This document shows positions 25,315-34,383 of a stretch of 64,000 nt of DNA, in pieces. Both the position numbers and the translations under genes were made by a program. Source of the DNA: Desulfospira joergensenii DSM 10085. GTDB taxonomy: Bacteria; Desulfobacterota; Desulfobacteria; Desulfobacterales; Desulfobacteraceae. The notes under the pieces are model-generated. The model saw nothing but the letters and a program-made list of their open reading frames with translations. It ran no database searches and had not been told where the DNA came from. Position 1 is the first letter of the stretch, and every line of letters starts with the position of its first letter. The DNA is taken from positions 744,001 to 808,000 of the forward strand of contig NZ_ATUG01000001.1 of the NCBI RefSeq assembly GCF_000420085.1, read 5' to 3'.

Positions 25315-27603
25315 CTATCCCCCGATGGCGGGGATGATTTCCTGAACTGCCTGATCCAGGCAGATATGTATCTTTGTGCCCCGGGCATCGGTATCCATGT
25401 TAAACTGGGCATCGATGATTTTGGCCCGGTATTCCATGATCCTGAGCCCGATGCCGTTGCCCTTTCTGTTCCAGTCAATGCCCTGTCCGTTGTCCTGAAT
25501 CTTGAGATGAATCCGTTCCGATGCTGTCCCCTTGTTCTCCACCTGTAAAGAGATTCGGATCAGACCGGCTTTTGAGTGCTTAACCGCGTTATTCACCGCT
25601 TCCCTGGCAATGTGAAAGAGATGGGTGGCCCGGCTGTTGTCCAGGACATCCACGTCCGGGTCTGCCTTGCATTCAAACCGGACTCCCGGGTGATAGGCAA
25701 ATCCCGTGACGATATCCTCCAGGGCGTTCTGGAGTCCGTGGGCCACCAGGTGGACCGGGCAGAGGCCCCGGGCCAGCTGCCGGGTCTTTTCCACGGCATC
25801 CTCCATGAGTTCCCCGATCTTTTCGGCCAGGCCGGCCGAAGGCTCCTGTCTGCCCTGCAGATCAGTCTTGAGCACGGCGGCCAGGCCGGCCACCCCGATC
25901 AGATGGGGGCAGAGGTCATCGTGGAGATCCTGGCCGATGTTGAGCCGTTCCCGGTCCCCGGCCTGCATGAGTTGCTTTTCCAGGTCCTTGGACCTTGTGA
26001 TGTCCCTGAGGATAATGATGCTGCCGGCAGGGTCCCCCTGGCTGTCCTGGGCCGCAGCCCCTGAGATGCTCACATCCACCAGGGAACCCTGCTTGGAGTA
26101 CCGCCGGGTCTCCACGTTGAAGATCCCGTCCCCGCAGCTGACCAGCCGGATCATCTCCCGGGTTTCGGCCCAGTGATTTTCCGGAACAAAATGATCCATT
26201 TTTCTTCCGGTCACCTCTTCCAGGTCCCATCCGAACACCCGGGTGAAGGCCGGATTGATATAGATCACCCGTCCCTCCACATCGTAGTTGACAATAGGAT
26301 CCGGGGCCGCTTCCATGAGCAGGAAATACCGCTCCTGACTCTCCTTTCTTGCCTGTTCCACGATATGCCGGACCCGGATCTGGTCCTGGAGATTCTTATG
26401 GGTGTTTTCCAGCTGATCCATGAACCGGTTAAAGTACCGGGTCAACTGACCGACCTCGTCATCAAACCGGCTTTTCATCCGGGCGGAGTAGTCCCCTGCC
26501 GTCACCGTATTGAACCGGGCCATCAGTTCCCTTAAGGGTGTGGTAATGGTCCGGCTGATGCCAATGGTCGTAATCAGCATAATCCCGAAAAACAAAACAG
26601 AAATGCTCAGAATCATGTTCCGGATGGTGGAAAGGGGCTTGTAAAGTTCATCCAGGTAGGAAGATGAGGCCACGATCCACTGGTACTCGGGAATATAATC
26701 AAACATTACCAGTTTCTGCCGGATTTTCGGCTCTCCCGGATTTTTCCAATAATAGACCGCCTTGCCCCGTTTCCGGGCCAGAATGTCCGCCATCTGCTCG
26801 CTGGGCAGTTCCTCGGCTTCAAATATGTTGACCCCCTGGAGAACGGGATGGATGATGACATTGGCATCTTTATCGATCACATAGGCGTACCCGGATTCTC
26901 CGAACTTCAAAGACATGATACTCGACCTGAAATCTTCCACATTGACCAGGGTGATGAACTCGGACCGGTAGGCACTGGCCGAGATGATCCAGTCCCAGGG
27001 TTCAAAATAGGACATGTAAAGGGCCTTGGGACGGGCCAGGGTCTCTTCGGGATTTTTCCAATCATACTCCAGGTAGCCCTGGCGGACCGTGGTCATCTGT
27101 TTGACAAACTCGAAATCAGCCACATTGGTACCGCTCAGGGTGGTGCTGGGGTGGACCGTCACCTTGCCCTGGCTGTCCAGGCAGTAGAGATACCCGGAAC
27201 TGCCGATGGTCTGGCTGAGGACCACGTCTGCGGCTCTTTTCTGGGCCTCTTCTTCGCTGATCTCTCCTGCCTTGGCCTTTTCGTAAAGGCGGCGGACAAT
27301 GTCCAGGTTTTTTTCCGCCACTGCCCTCAGGTGGTTTTTGATGGAGACATTCACCGAGGTGTTGACCATGTTGTAGATCATCCGGGTGGTATTGGTCAGC
27401 TCGCTTTCGATCTGTTCCTCGATGTTATCCCGCACATAGACATAGATAAAAAAATTGCAGAACAGCATGGACAGAAAAAAGATAATGGCAAAGCTGATGA
27501 GAAACTTGAACCGGATCTCCAGGGAATTAAACCTGTGGTACATCCGATCAAAAAATCCTGGATTTCGTGAGGGTTTTAAACGTCCGGGTTCAGATATCTT
27601 CAC
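25315..27603 (-). CDS. Sensor histidine kinase (double Cache-HAMP-PAS-HisKA_3-HATPase)
   Basis: 762-aa NarX-type kinase. Domains: membrane segment about 34-56, a long helix with MIYNMVNTSVNVSI, two Cache modules each with a clear strand pattern (SGYLYCLDSQGKVTVHP; SGYAYVIDKDANVIIHP), a second membrane segment near 325-345, HAMP, PAS (MEAAPDPIVNYDVEGRVIYI), and HisKA_3 with the phospho-accepting His561 in GQDLHDDLCPHL. A HATPase domain follows (REAVNNAVKHSKAG; DNGQGID). The GTG start at 27603 follows GGGGAGA. Repeated Cache domains suggest sensing of a small carboxylate or amino acid. It is the first gene of the regulator pair. Confidence 0.93.
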   Translation of the reverse strand: MKISEPGRLKPSRNPGFFDRMYHRFNSLEIRFKFLISFAIIFFLSMLFCNFFIYVYVRDNIEEQIESELTNTTRMIYNMVNTSVNVSIKNHLRAVAEKNLDIVRRLYEKAKAGEISEEEAQKRAADVVLSQTIGSSGYLYCLDSQGKVTVHPSTTLSGTNVADFEFVKQMTTVRQGYLEYDWKNPEETLARPKALYMSYFEPWDWIISASAYRSEFITLVNVEDFRSSIMSLKFGESGYAYVIDKDANVIIHPVLQGVNIFEAEELPSEQMADILARKRGKAVYYWKNPGEPKIRQKLVMFDYIPEYQWIVASSSYLDELYKPLSTIRNMILSISVLFFGIMLITTIGISRTITTPLRELMARFNTVTAGDYSARMKSRFDDEVGQLTRYFNRFMDQLENTHKNLQDQIRVRHIVEQARKESQERYFLLMEAAPDPIVNYDVEGRVIYINPAFTRVFGWDLEEVTGRKMDHFVPENHWAETREMIRLVSCGDGIFNVETRRYSKQGSLVDVSISGAAAQDSQGDPAGSIIILRDITRSKDLEKQLMQAGDRERLNIGQDLHDDLCPHLIGVAGLAAVLKTDLQGRQEPSAGLAEKIGELMEDAVEKTRQLARGLCPVHLVAHGLQNALEDIVTGFAYHPGVRFECKADPDVDVLDNSRATHLFHIAREAVNNAVKHSKAGLIRISLQVENKGTASERIHLKIQDNGQGIDWNRKGNGIGLRIMEYRAKIIDAQFNMDTDARGTKIHICLDQAVQEIIPAIGG

Positions 27604-27824
27604 CTGCTGATTCTCCCCTGTTGAAGAAAGTGATATCCCTCATGATTCTGTTTGCTGCTTTAGCATACCGATAGGACAGGTCCCCACACTTTGTCAACCC
27701 AAACCTTCATGTCTTTTGCCCTTCCGGGTTAATTCTTGACAGGTTTTCCCGGTAAATGATACTAATTTGAAACTTTTGCAAGGACTTAAGTAAAACCTTG
27801 ATTCCCATATAAAGGGAGCAAACC

Positions 27825-29606
27825 ATGACCAGTCTGAAACAGAAAAATCTGATCTCCCAGTGGGCCTTTGATACCCGTCCGATTCTCGGCAGGTTTCATC
27901 TATGGCTCGAGGATGTGAAAATTGAGTGGATACGGGGAAAAGCCGGGGACGATCTGGCCGGTTCCATTTCATTCGTAGACGATAGGACCGAAAAGATGCT
28001 GGCCATGACCTCGGCGGTCACAGCCCTGGGTACCCGGCTTTTCGGCCGCTACGGCCAGGGCGCCGGCATGGAGAAAAAAGACCTTAACCTGGTGAAAAAG
28101 GATGCCGACGCCATCTCTGCCTACTCCATGAGCGAAAGCCTCTGGTATCTTTCCCGAACCCTGCCGGAGAACCATGCCATCATGGTCTGCCTGGGGGAAG
28201 GGCTCATGCCCAAGGCCGGGGAGACCCCGGAAATGGGGGCCAATCCCCTTCTGGGGTTCGGCAGGGTCTACGCCAGGCCGGGGGTGGCCAAATTCCTTGA
28301 AGCCTGTGTCCTGAAGCTCATCAATGATCCGGGATACCGATGGAAGGACTTTAAGCGGGCCATCGCCAAAAAAGACGTCACGGTCTGGGGGGCGGCCATT
28401 GATACCCTGGAGAATACCTCCCGGTTCGCCAAAGGGGAAGAAACCGGTCCCATGACCGTATTCCACCTCTTTGACCAGCCCCTTTCCATCACCAACCAGT
28501 ATGAAGGGTATATGGGCAGTCTGGTCCTGCCCAGGGAGGTGGTGGAAACCGCAGCCATGGATTCCGTCCTGGTCAACTATTTCACCCCCAGGGGGCTGGT
28601 GGTTGAGGCCATCAAAAAGACCTATCCCGGAATCCGGGAGGAAAACATCCATGTCTGGACCCTCAAGGGCAAGGGAAGGGGCCAGCGGATCCGCACGCTC
28701 TGGGAGCAGTGGGAAAATGCCGGGGCCCATCTGGTGGACGATGCCTGGGAGCTTCCCACGGGGTTTACCCCCTTTACCGATTCCGGAACCTATGCCCCCA
28801 CCTATTCCATAAACACCTGGACAGACGAGAAGGACCAGATCCACCTCTTTCTGGTGGACGGGTATGCCGGCTCGGCCGAAGCCATCCAGACGGCCAGTCT
28901 GGGGCCGGTCCTGGACCTGGATGTATCCCTGGCCGTCCTCTCTTCAAAATTTCACCTGCCCTATGACAGGGATGCCGCCTCCATGAAGCTGGATCCCGAG
29001 GCCCCTGATTTTTCATCCCGGCTTGAAAAGGAGCTTTTCAACCGGGAAATTGATTCGGACCTGGTGGAAAGTTATAGAGAGAGTATCCTGCTGGCCAGGA
29101 ACGCGGGCATCCCTTTGCGGAAACGGACCATCTGCGCAGATGACCTGATCTCGGAAAAAAAGTGGAAGGCCCTGGCCGCCACCGGGTATATGCTTCCCGA
29201 TCCCTATACGGGGGCTCCGGGCGTCACCCGGATTTCAGAAGATACCTATGAGATCACCGTCCGCATGGCCACCCGGAAAGGGGACAAGCGGATCACCTTT
29301 GCCCTGCGGCTGCTGGAGAACCTTGAGGAAAGCAAGCTGGTGTTCTCCCCCCTGCTCAACCGGTTCTTTAAGGGAGAAGATTTTATGCACCGGGCCGTGA
29401 AGGTGTCCGACTCGGGAAGGATTCGAAACGAACTCCAGACCCTGTGTACAGAGGCGCTGGAGCACTACGGGGACAAGGTCGTCCTCAAATTTGAAAAAAT
29501 ACCCAAGGCCACCATCTCCGAAGAGGAGCAGGAGACCTTGAGAACAATTCTGGTCTGGTATAAGGAAAATTATCCCATCTGGTTTGAATGGCTGGAGCTA
29601 AATTAA
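27825..29606 (+). CDS. Large soluble protein of unknown function (593 aa)
   Basis: I do not recognise this protein. It has no signal peptide or membrane segment. Possible landmarks are a glycine-rich stretch near residue 88, an STRP-like middle section with many conserved-looking aromatic motifs (TGFTPFTDSGTYAPTYSINT; HLFLVDGYAGSAEAIQTAS) and an acidic C-terminus. ATG 27825 follows AAAGGGAG. The OsmC-family gene starts 10 bases after its stop, so the two are probably one unit. The upstream gap of about 220 bases separates it from the divergent kinase. A metabolic enzyme is likelier than a structural protein from its composition, but that is weak inference. Confidence 0.75.
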   Translation: MTSLKQKNLISQWAFDTRPILGRFHLWLEDVKIEWIRGKAGDDLAGSISFVDDRTEKMLAMTSAVTALGTRLFGRYGQGAGMEKKDLNLVKKDADAISAYSMSESLWYLSRTLPENHAIMVCLGEGLMPKAGETPEMGANPLLGFGRVYARPGVAKFLEACVLKLINDPGYRWKDFKRAIAKKDVTVWGAAIDTLENTSRFAKGEETGPMTVFHLFDQPLSITNQYEGYMGSLVLPREVVETAAMDSVLVNYFTPRGLVVEAIKKTYPGIREENIHVWTLKGKGRGQRIRTLWEQWENAGAHLVDDAWELPTGFTPFTDSGTYAPTYSINTWTDEKDQIHLFLVDGYAGSAEAIQTASLGPVLDLDVSLAVLSSKFHLPYDRDAASMKLDPEAPDFSSRLEKELFNREIDSDLVESYRESILLARNAGIPLRKRTICADDLISEKKWKALAATGYMLPDPYTGAPGVTRISEDTYEITVRMATRKGDKRITFALRLLENLEESKLVFSPLLNRFFKGEDFMHRAVKVSDSGRIRNELQTLCTEALEHYGDKVVLKFEKIPKATISEEEQETLRTILVWYKENYPIWFEWLELN

Positions 29607-29616
29607 GGAATGAAGA

Positions 29617-30015
29617 ATGGAACCCTTTGAAATTATCTTTCCCGAAAACAAGAAAATTGACATTAAATTCAAAAATTTTTTGATTCAAACAGATCAATCC
29701 AAACAAAACGGAGGAGATGAAACCGCGCCTGAGCCTTTTGCCCTGTTTCTGGCCTCCCTTGGCTCCTGCGCCGGAATCTATGCCAAGGTCTTCTGTGACA
29801 GCAGGAAAATAGACACCTCAGACATGAAACTGATTCTGGAGGTCTTTTTCAAGGAAAAGCAGAAGCTCCTCCACAGGATTGAGATCACCCTTCATGTGGG
29901 TCAGGATTTCCCGGAAAAGTATATCAAACCCGTTATCAAGGCCATGGCTGGATGTGCCGTCAAGAACCAGCTTCATCCGGATATTGAGACCGAAACCCGG
30001 GTGGTCTATGCATAG
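29617..30015 (+). CDS. OsmC/Ohr-family protein
   Basis: 132-aa protein of the OsmC fold. The two family cysteines are present, one in LASLGSCAGIYAKVF and the other in AMAGCAVKNQLHP, the positions used for peroxide reduction in OsmC/Ohr proteins. It starts 10 bases after the 593-aa protein. A thiol-peroxidase role against organic hydroperoxides fits an anaerobe, although some OsmC-like proteins of this short type have other roles. ATG 29617 has AAGGAATG upstream. Confidence 0.85.
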   Translation: MEPFEIIFPENKKIDIKFKNFLIQTDQSKQNGGDETAPEPFALFLASLGSCAGIYAKVFCDSRKIDTSDMKLILEVFFKEKQKLLHRIEITLHVGQDFPEKYIKPVIKAMAGCAVKNQLHPDIETETRVVYA

Positions 30016-30047
30016 CTTTCGCAAAACCATCCCCTTTTGACCGATTT

Positions 30048-30120
30048 CGGCGTTGGAGAAAAATTTTAATCCCCAGAATACGATTACGTATGCCTCCGGT
30101 TAAAATTTTTCTCCGCCTTG
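30048..30120. repeat. Palindromic intergenic element 1
   Basis: GGAGAAAAATTTTAA (30055-30069) is exactly repeated in inverse at 30100-30114. The 30-base loop contains a second small palindrome (ATACG-ATTA-CGTAT), so the unit folds as one long nested hairpin. It has no coding content. It belongs with the second hairpin 70 bases further on. Confidence 0.6.
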
Positions 30121-30198
30121 AACTTGAACAAAACTGAATGATTTTTCAGAAACGATGAAAGGCGGGAACCGCAATCCACCTGCCAGAAAAGGTTTGGA

Positions 30199-30308
30199 TG
30201 AAAATTTACCCATATGCAAGGCGCAAGGAATTTTAAGACCGGAGCGTACTGAAGTAAGTGAGGATCTTAAAGTTCCGCAGCAACGCCGCAGATGGGTGAA
30301 TTATCGTT
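30199..30308. repeat. Palindromic intergenic element 2 (REP-like)
   Basis: Two arms, about 30199-30250 and 30257-30308, are imperfect inverted copies; best-matched segments are TTTACCCATATGC with GCAGATGGGTGAA, and AGGAATTTTAAGA with TCTTAAAGTTCC. The unit is about 110 bases, non-coding and lies between the OsmC gene and the convergent gntR stop. It has the look of a dispersed palindromic repeat; only this copy is in the window. Confidence 0.5.
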
Positions 30309-30314
30309 CACGCA

Positions 30315-31016
30315 TCAAATTGTTTTGATGTTTTTCTCCCTGTCCATCCGCTCAATACTCAGGATGGCGTGCTTTTTCACATTGGAAATATGATTGGCCA
30401 GGATCTTCTGGGCCCCTTGAACATTCTTTTCCGCGATATAATCGTAGAGTTTGATATGCTCGGAGTCCACGGTCTCCATGGGGGTGACAAATAGAATGTT
30501 TCCCCGGTATTTCAGATAGAGCAGATCAAATAAAAACTTGAGGGTATTGAACTGAATCCCGGCCCCGGAGAGTTCGGCCAGGAGCAGGTGAAACTCCATA
30601 TCTTTTAAAAGACGGTCCTTGAGATAGATATCCCGCACCGCCTCCAAATGGGTATCCAGGGCTTTTTTCAATTTTTTCAGCCCCCGTTTTCCTATGGATG
30701 CAATGGTCCGGGGCAGCAGGGAGACCTCTATAAGTTCCCTGAACTCATAGATCTCGGTGATTTCCCCAAGGCTGATGTTTTCCGTATAGTATCCCCGGTT
30801 GGGTTCGTGCCTGACCAGCCCCTGGAACTCAAGGCGTTTGAGGGCCTGGATCACCGGGGTGGTGCTCATGTTGAGCCGCTTGGCCAGATCCCCGTAGGAT
30901 ATCTTCTGGCCCGGAATGATCTCATTGAGAAAAAACATCCGCCGGATACCCATATAGGCCTCCTGGGTGAAATCCTCCTTGGTTTTCCCGGCCATTTGTT
31001 TTTTTTGTGTTTTCAT
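30315..31016 (-). CDS. GntR-family transcriptional regulator (FCD type)
   Basis: 233-aa regulator. The N-terminal winged helix reads KISYGDLAKRLNMSTTPVIQ then LKRLEFQGLVRHEPNRGY, the standard GntR pattern. The C-terminal helical FCD ligand domain (about 85-225) contains the metal/ligand residues in EFRELIEVSLLP, DMEFHLLLAE and HIKLYDYI. It is divergent from the 2-oxoacid oxidoreductase genes, which it probably controls through the palindrome at 31149-31162. The ligand is likely a carboxylic acid intermediate. Confidence 0.9.
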   Translation of the reverse strand: MKTQKKQMAGKTKEDFTQEAYMGIRRMFFLNEIIPGQKISYGDLAKRLNMSTTPVIQALKRLEFQGLVRHEPNRGYYTENISLGEITEIYEFRELIEVSLLPRTIASIGKRGLKKLKKALDTHLEAVRDIYLKDRLLKDMEFHLLLAELSGAGIQFNTLKFLFDLLYLKYRGNILFVTPMETVDSEHIKLYDYIAEKNVQGAQKILANHISNVKKHAILSIERMDREKNIKTI

Positions 31017-31107
31017 AGGATTATCCTTATACCAAGATTATTCCAAAATCAAATAAAATTTATGGATTTTCAACCTTTTTTCTTGGGGATTCCCGTTCAC
31101 TTATTGC

Positions 31108-31136
31108 TTGACATAACCGGGTTCAGAGGATATGAG
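31108..31136 (+). promoter_or_regulatory. Candidate sigma-70 promoter of the 2-oxoacid oxidoreductase operon
   Basis: TTGACA at 31108-31113 is a perfect -35; 17 bases later TATGAG (31131-31136) could serve as -10. Transcription would begin near 31143, about 65 bases before the first start codon. Confidence 0.6.
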
Positions 31137-31148
31137 TTCATATATTTA

Positions 31149-31162
31149 ATCATATTTATGAT
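31149..31162. promoter_or_regulatory. Palindromic candidate GntR operator
   Basis: ATCATA-TT-TATGAT, a perfect 6+6 inverted repeat in an AT-rich run, lies just downstream of the predicted start site of the oxidoreductase operon and between the divergent gntR and oxidoreductase genes. Position fits repression by the adjacent FCD-type regulator. Confidence 0.5.
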
Positions 31163-31208
31163 CAAATATTTAATTTGAAGTTAGGGAATTCAGCAAGGAG
31201 AGATACAA

Positions 31209-32324
31209 ATGGCTTTAACATTTATGGAAGGCAATGAAGCCGTGGCCCGGGGAGCCGTGGCCGCAGGCTGCAATTTTTTTGCCGGCTACCCCATTACACC
31301 GGCCACCACCATATTCAGCAGCATGCTCAAAATGCTGCCCCCCAAGGGTGGAATCTGTATCCAGGGAGAAGACGAAATCGCCTCCATGGGATACTGCATC
31401 GGGGCATCCATGGCCGGGAAAAAGGCATTGACGGCCACATCCGCCCCCGGCATCAGTCTTTACAGCGAGCATATATCATTTGCCATCGGCAGTGAAATCC
31501 CCCTGGTCATCGCCGATGTCCAGCGCCTGGGACCTTCCACGGGATCGGCCACCCGGGCAGCGGATTCAGACATCCAGTTTCTCAGGTGGGGCTCCACCTC
31601 CGGGGTCCCGGTGATTGTTCTGGCCCCGAAAGATGTCCGGGACTGTTATGAACTCACCGTGCATGCATTCAACTATGCCGAGGAGTTCAGGTGCCCGGTC
31701 TTCATCGCATCCAATAAGGAAATCGGGATGACCAAGGAGAGTTTTGACCTGGACGGACTGACCCTTCCTCCCCTGAAGGAGAGAAAGATCTTTTCCGGGG
31801 AAAAATATCTCCCCTTTGAAGCAGAGCCGGACAAGGCCCCGGACTTTGCCCCCATGGGCGGTAAAATCCTGGTCAGGCAGACCTCTTCCACCCACGGGCC
31901 CGACGGCTATATCACCATTGATCCCGAAGTGATCACAGCCACCCAGCAGCGGCTGAGAACCAAGATCCACTCGGCCCGGGAAAGGATATCCCTGTACGAG
32001 GAAAATCTCATCCCCGGCACGGACACCCTGGTGATCTCCTACGGGATCACCTCCCGGGCGGTTGCCGACGCGGCCAAGGCCCTGGCCGAAAAGGCAAAAC
32101 CCGTATCCTGGCTCTCTTTAAAGACCCTGTGGCCGGTTCCCGAACAGGTCCTTCTGGAAAAGGCGGCCAGGTTCAAACGCATCGTGGTCATCGAAATGAA
32201 CCTGGGCCAGTACGTCAATGAAATACGGCGGGTTCTGTGCGGAAAAGAGATTGATTTTTACGGCCAGATGAACGGAATTCTGATTCCGCCGTCCCGGATT
32301 ATGGAGGTGATTGAAAATGACTAG
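31209..32324 (+). CDS. 2-oxoacid:ferredoxin oxidoreductase alpha subunit
   Basis: 371-aa alpha subunit of the KorA/VorB type, with the pyrimidine-binding domain (FAGYPITPATTIFSSML, the PITP motif; GEDEIASMGYCIGASMAGKK) and the C-terminal domain containing VISYGITSRAVADAAKAL. The complex oxidatively decarboxylates a 2-oxoacid to its acyl-CoA, reducing ferredoxin. The conserved TSAPGISLYSEHISFA segment is the usual alpha-subunit loop. ATG 31209 lies after AAGGAGAG. It overlaps the next gene by 8 bases. The substrate may be 2-oxoglutarate, a branched-chain oxoacid or an aryl pyruvate. Confidence 0.9.
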   Translation: MALTFMEGNEAVARGAVAAGCNFFAGYPITPATTIFSSMLKMLPPKGGICIQGEDEIASMGYCIGASMAGKKALTATSAPGISLYSEHISFAIGSEIPLVIADVQRLGPSTGSATRAADSDIQFLRWGSTSGVPVIVLAPKDVRDCYELTVHAFNYAEEFRCPVFIASNKEIGMTKESFDLDGLTLPPLKERKIFSGEKYLPFEAEPDKAPDFAPMGGKILVRQTSSTHGPDGYITIDPEVITATQQRLRTKIHSARERISLYEENLIPGTDTLVISYGITSRAVADAAKALAEKAKPVSWLSLKTLWPVPEQVLLEKAARFKRIVVIEMNLGQYVNEIRRVLCGKEIDFYGQMNGILIPPSRIMEVIEND

Positions 32325-33606
32325 TTTTATAAATCAAGACCGGCCCCCTGTTTTCTGTCCCGGATGCACCCATGAACGGATCACCAAGGGTCTGGACAAG
32401 GCCTTTTCAAACATGGGGCTTGAGGCCGACAAAATCGCCATTGTCACCGACATCGGATGTTCCGGCCTGTTTGACACCTTTTTCAACGTCCACGCCCTCC
32501 ACGGAGTTCACGGCCGGGCCCTGACCTATGCCGCCGGTCTGAAACTGGCCGATCCCAGCCTCAACGTGATTGTGACCATGGGAGACGGAGGCTTGGGCAT
32601 AGGAGGCGCCCACGTGCTTTCCGCCTGCCGGAAAAACCTGGACCTTACCCTGATCGTTCTCAACAACTTCAACTTCGGCATGACCGGGGGCCAGTACTCG
32701 GCCACCACCCCCAATGACGCCGTGGTGGGATCGGAATTCCTGAACCGGGCCGAGATCCCCATTGACATCTGCTCCGTGGCAAAAAGCGCAGGGGCCACCT
32801 ATATATCCAAGTGCTCGGGACATGACCCCAAACTGCCTGAAGAACTGGTAAAGGCCATGCAGCACAAGGGATTTTCCCTTGTGGAGACCCTGGGACTGTG
32901 TACGGGAAGGTATACCAAGAGAAACCAGCTCACCGTAAAATCCATTGACCAGATGATCGAAAAGAACCCTGTCCCGGGGGGCGTGGTTGAGGAAAACCAG
33001 CGTCCTGAATACGGAGAGCTCTACCGGGAACTGGCCAAAAAGGAATCCAGATTCCCCGAACCCCTGGTGATTGAATCCCAGTTTGATCTGCCCGATCCCG
33101 GACGCCAGGAAATCGTCATCCTGGGGTCTGCGGGCATGCGAATTGTTACGGCCGGGGATATTGTTTGCCATGCCGGCATTTCAGCAGGCATGAACGCATC
33201 CATAAAAAACGACTACAACATCACCGTTCTCCGGGGGCAGTCCGTATCCGAGATTCTGCTTACCCCCGAAGAAATCGGATACACCGGCATTGAATCCCCC
33301 ACGGTTGTCCTGGCCCTGAGCGATGAAGGCGTGGCCCGGAGGAAAAAAATATTCCAGACCCTTGCGCCCTCTACCTTTGTGCTCAAGGAAAAATCCGTAA
33401 CCATTCCCGAAACCCCGGCCCGGGTGGAGGAAATCGATTTCAAGGCACTTAAGATCAAAAAACAGGACTGGGCCCTGGCTTCCCTGGGTCTGATTGCTGC
33501 CAGGAATATCGCCGTCACCAAAGATATGCTGACCCTGGCCCTGAAATCCCGGTTCAATGACAAGGTATTCGGCCTGGCCATGGAAACCGTTGAAAAGATG
33601 TTTTAA
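32317..33606 (+). CDS. 2-oxoacid:ferredoxin oxidoreductase beta-gamma fusion
   Basis: 429-aa protein combining two subunits. Residues 1-250 are the thiamine-diphosphate beta subunit: FCPGCTHERITKGL, GDGGLGIGGAHVLSACRKN with the GDG...N ThDP motif, and NNFNFGMTGGQYSATTP. Residues 265-429 look like the gamma (catalytic linker) subunit, with VILGSAGMRIVTAGDIVCHA. The fused form removes the need for a separate gamma gene, and none is present here. No ferredoxin-like delta domain is seen, so an external ferredoxin is used. ATG 32317 has GGAGGTGA at the right distance; a TTG two codons earlier is less likely. Confidence 0.88.
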   Translation: MTSFINQDRPPVFCPGCTHERITKGLDKAFSNMGLEADKIAIVTDIGCSGLFDTFFNVHALHGVHGRALTYAAGLKLADPSLNVIVTMGDGGLGIGGAHVLSACRKNLDLTLIVLNNFNFGMTGGQYSATTPNDAVVGSEFLNRAEIPIDICSVAKSAGATYISKCSGHDPKLPEELVKAMQHKGFSLVETLGLCTGRYTKRNQLTVKSIDQMIEKNPVPGGVVEENQRPEYGELYRELAKKESRFPEPLVIESQFDLPDPGRQEIVILGSAGMRIVTAGDIVCHAGISAGMNASIKNDYNITVLRGQSVSEILLTPEEIGYTGIESPTVVLALSDEGVARRKKIFQTLAPSTFVLKEKSVTIPETPARVEEIDFKALKIKKQDWALASLGLIAARNIAVTKDMLTLALKSRFNDKVFGLAMETVEKMF

Positions 33607-33623
33607 TTCAGTATAGAAACAAG

Positions 33624-33659
33624 GGCCCTTCCCGGATATAACGGGAAGGGCCTTTTTTT
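33624..33659 (+). terminator. Rho-independent terminator after the oxidoreductase operon
   Basis: GGCCCTTCCCG (33624-33634) pairs with CGGGAAGGGCC (33642-33652), 7-base loop, followed by seven T. The convergent PAS gene's stop codon lies within its T-tract. Confidence 0.92.
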
Positions 33660-34383
33660 ATGACGGATCCTGGATCCCGGGACCGGCTTTTGCTTTCTTC
33701 TCTTTCATCCTCGCATACCACGCCTGTCCTTCATAGAGTTCGTCGGAGCACCGGGGACAGAGACCGTGGCTGAAAGAGGCCTGGGAGTGTTTTTGGATAT
33801 ACCCTTCGATCTGCTTCCAATATCCCTCATCATCCCTGATCTTTTTGCATCTGGCGCAGATGGGCAGGATTCCCCTCAGGGATTTTATCTCTTTGTTTGC
33901 CTTTTTCAAATCCAGAATCAAGGCCTCTTTCTCTTTAAGGGTTTCCACGGATTCTGTAATATTGAAGGCGATCCAGATCACCATGCGGGGCAGGCCTTCC
34001 ATCTTCTCCAGGGGAGAGATATGTGCCTCAAACCACTGGGGTCCCTCGGGTCCGGGTAAGGTTTCAGAACCTTTGATGTCCTTGGCTGACAATTGATAAA
34101 CGTAATTTAAAACCTTTTCGGACCGGATGGCTTTTTGAATCTGGGACAGGTATAGATCGGCCAGTTCACTATCCATGACCTCATGTATCTGCCTGCCGGT
34201 CAGATGGGTTCCGTCATGGTACTTTTCCATGTCTGCCCCGCCAAAGACTTTGACATAGACCCCGTTTTCATCAAATATAAAAAACGGCTCGGGAATGGCG
34301 CTCAGAAAGGCCTTCCCGATTCTATTTTCCAATTTTTCCGACAAATTTTTCATCTCCGTTTTCAAATAGACTCTTACATACAA
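33658..34383 (-). CDS. PAS-domain protein with Cys-rich C-terminal motif
   Basis: About 241 aa, soluble. A PAS domain (FFIFDENGVYVKVFGG through VIWIAFNITE) is followed by a coiled coil and a conserved tail, ILPICARCKKIRDDEGYW ... HGLCPRC, with two CxxC pairs that could bind zinc. This tail is common at the end of PAS proteins and sensor fragments of Desulfobacterota, usually fused to kinase-like or receiver domains; here no output domain exists, so it may act through protein contact. Start choice is unclear: TTG 34383 has a strong AGGGAGGGGG site, GTG 34443 has none, and ATG 34353 lies too close to its GGAG. Confidence 0.7.
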   Translation of the reverse strand: MYVRVYLKTEMKNLSEKLENRIGKAFLSAIPEPFFIFDENGVYVKVFGGADMEKYHDGTHLTGRQIHEVMDSELADLYLSQIQKAIRSEKVLNYVYQLSAKDIKGSETLPGPEGPQWFEAHISPLEKMEGLPRMVIWIAFNITESVETLKEKEALILDLKKANKEIKSLRGILPICARCKKIRDDEGYWKQIEGYIQKHSQASFSHGLCPRCSDELYEGQAWYARMKEKKAKAGPGIQDPS

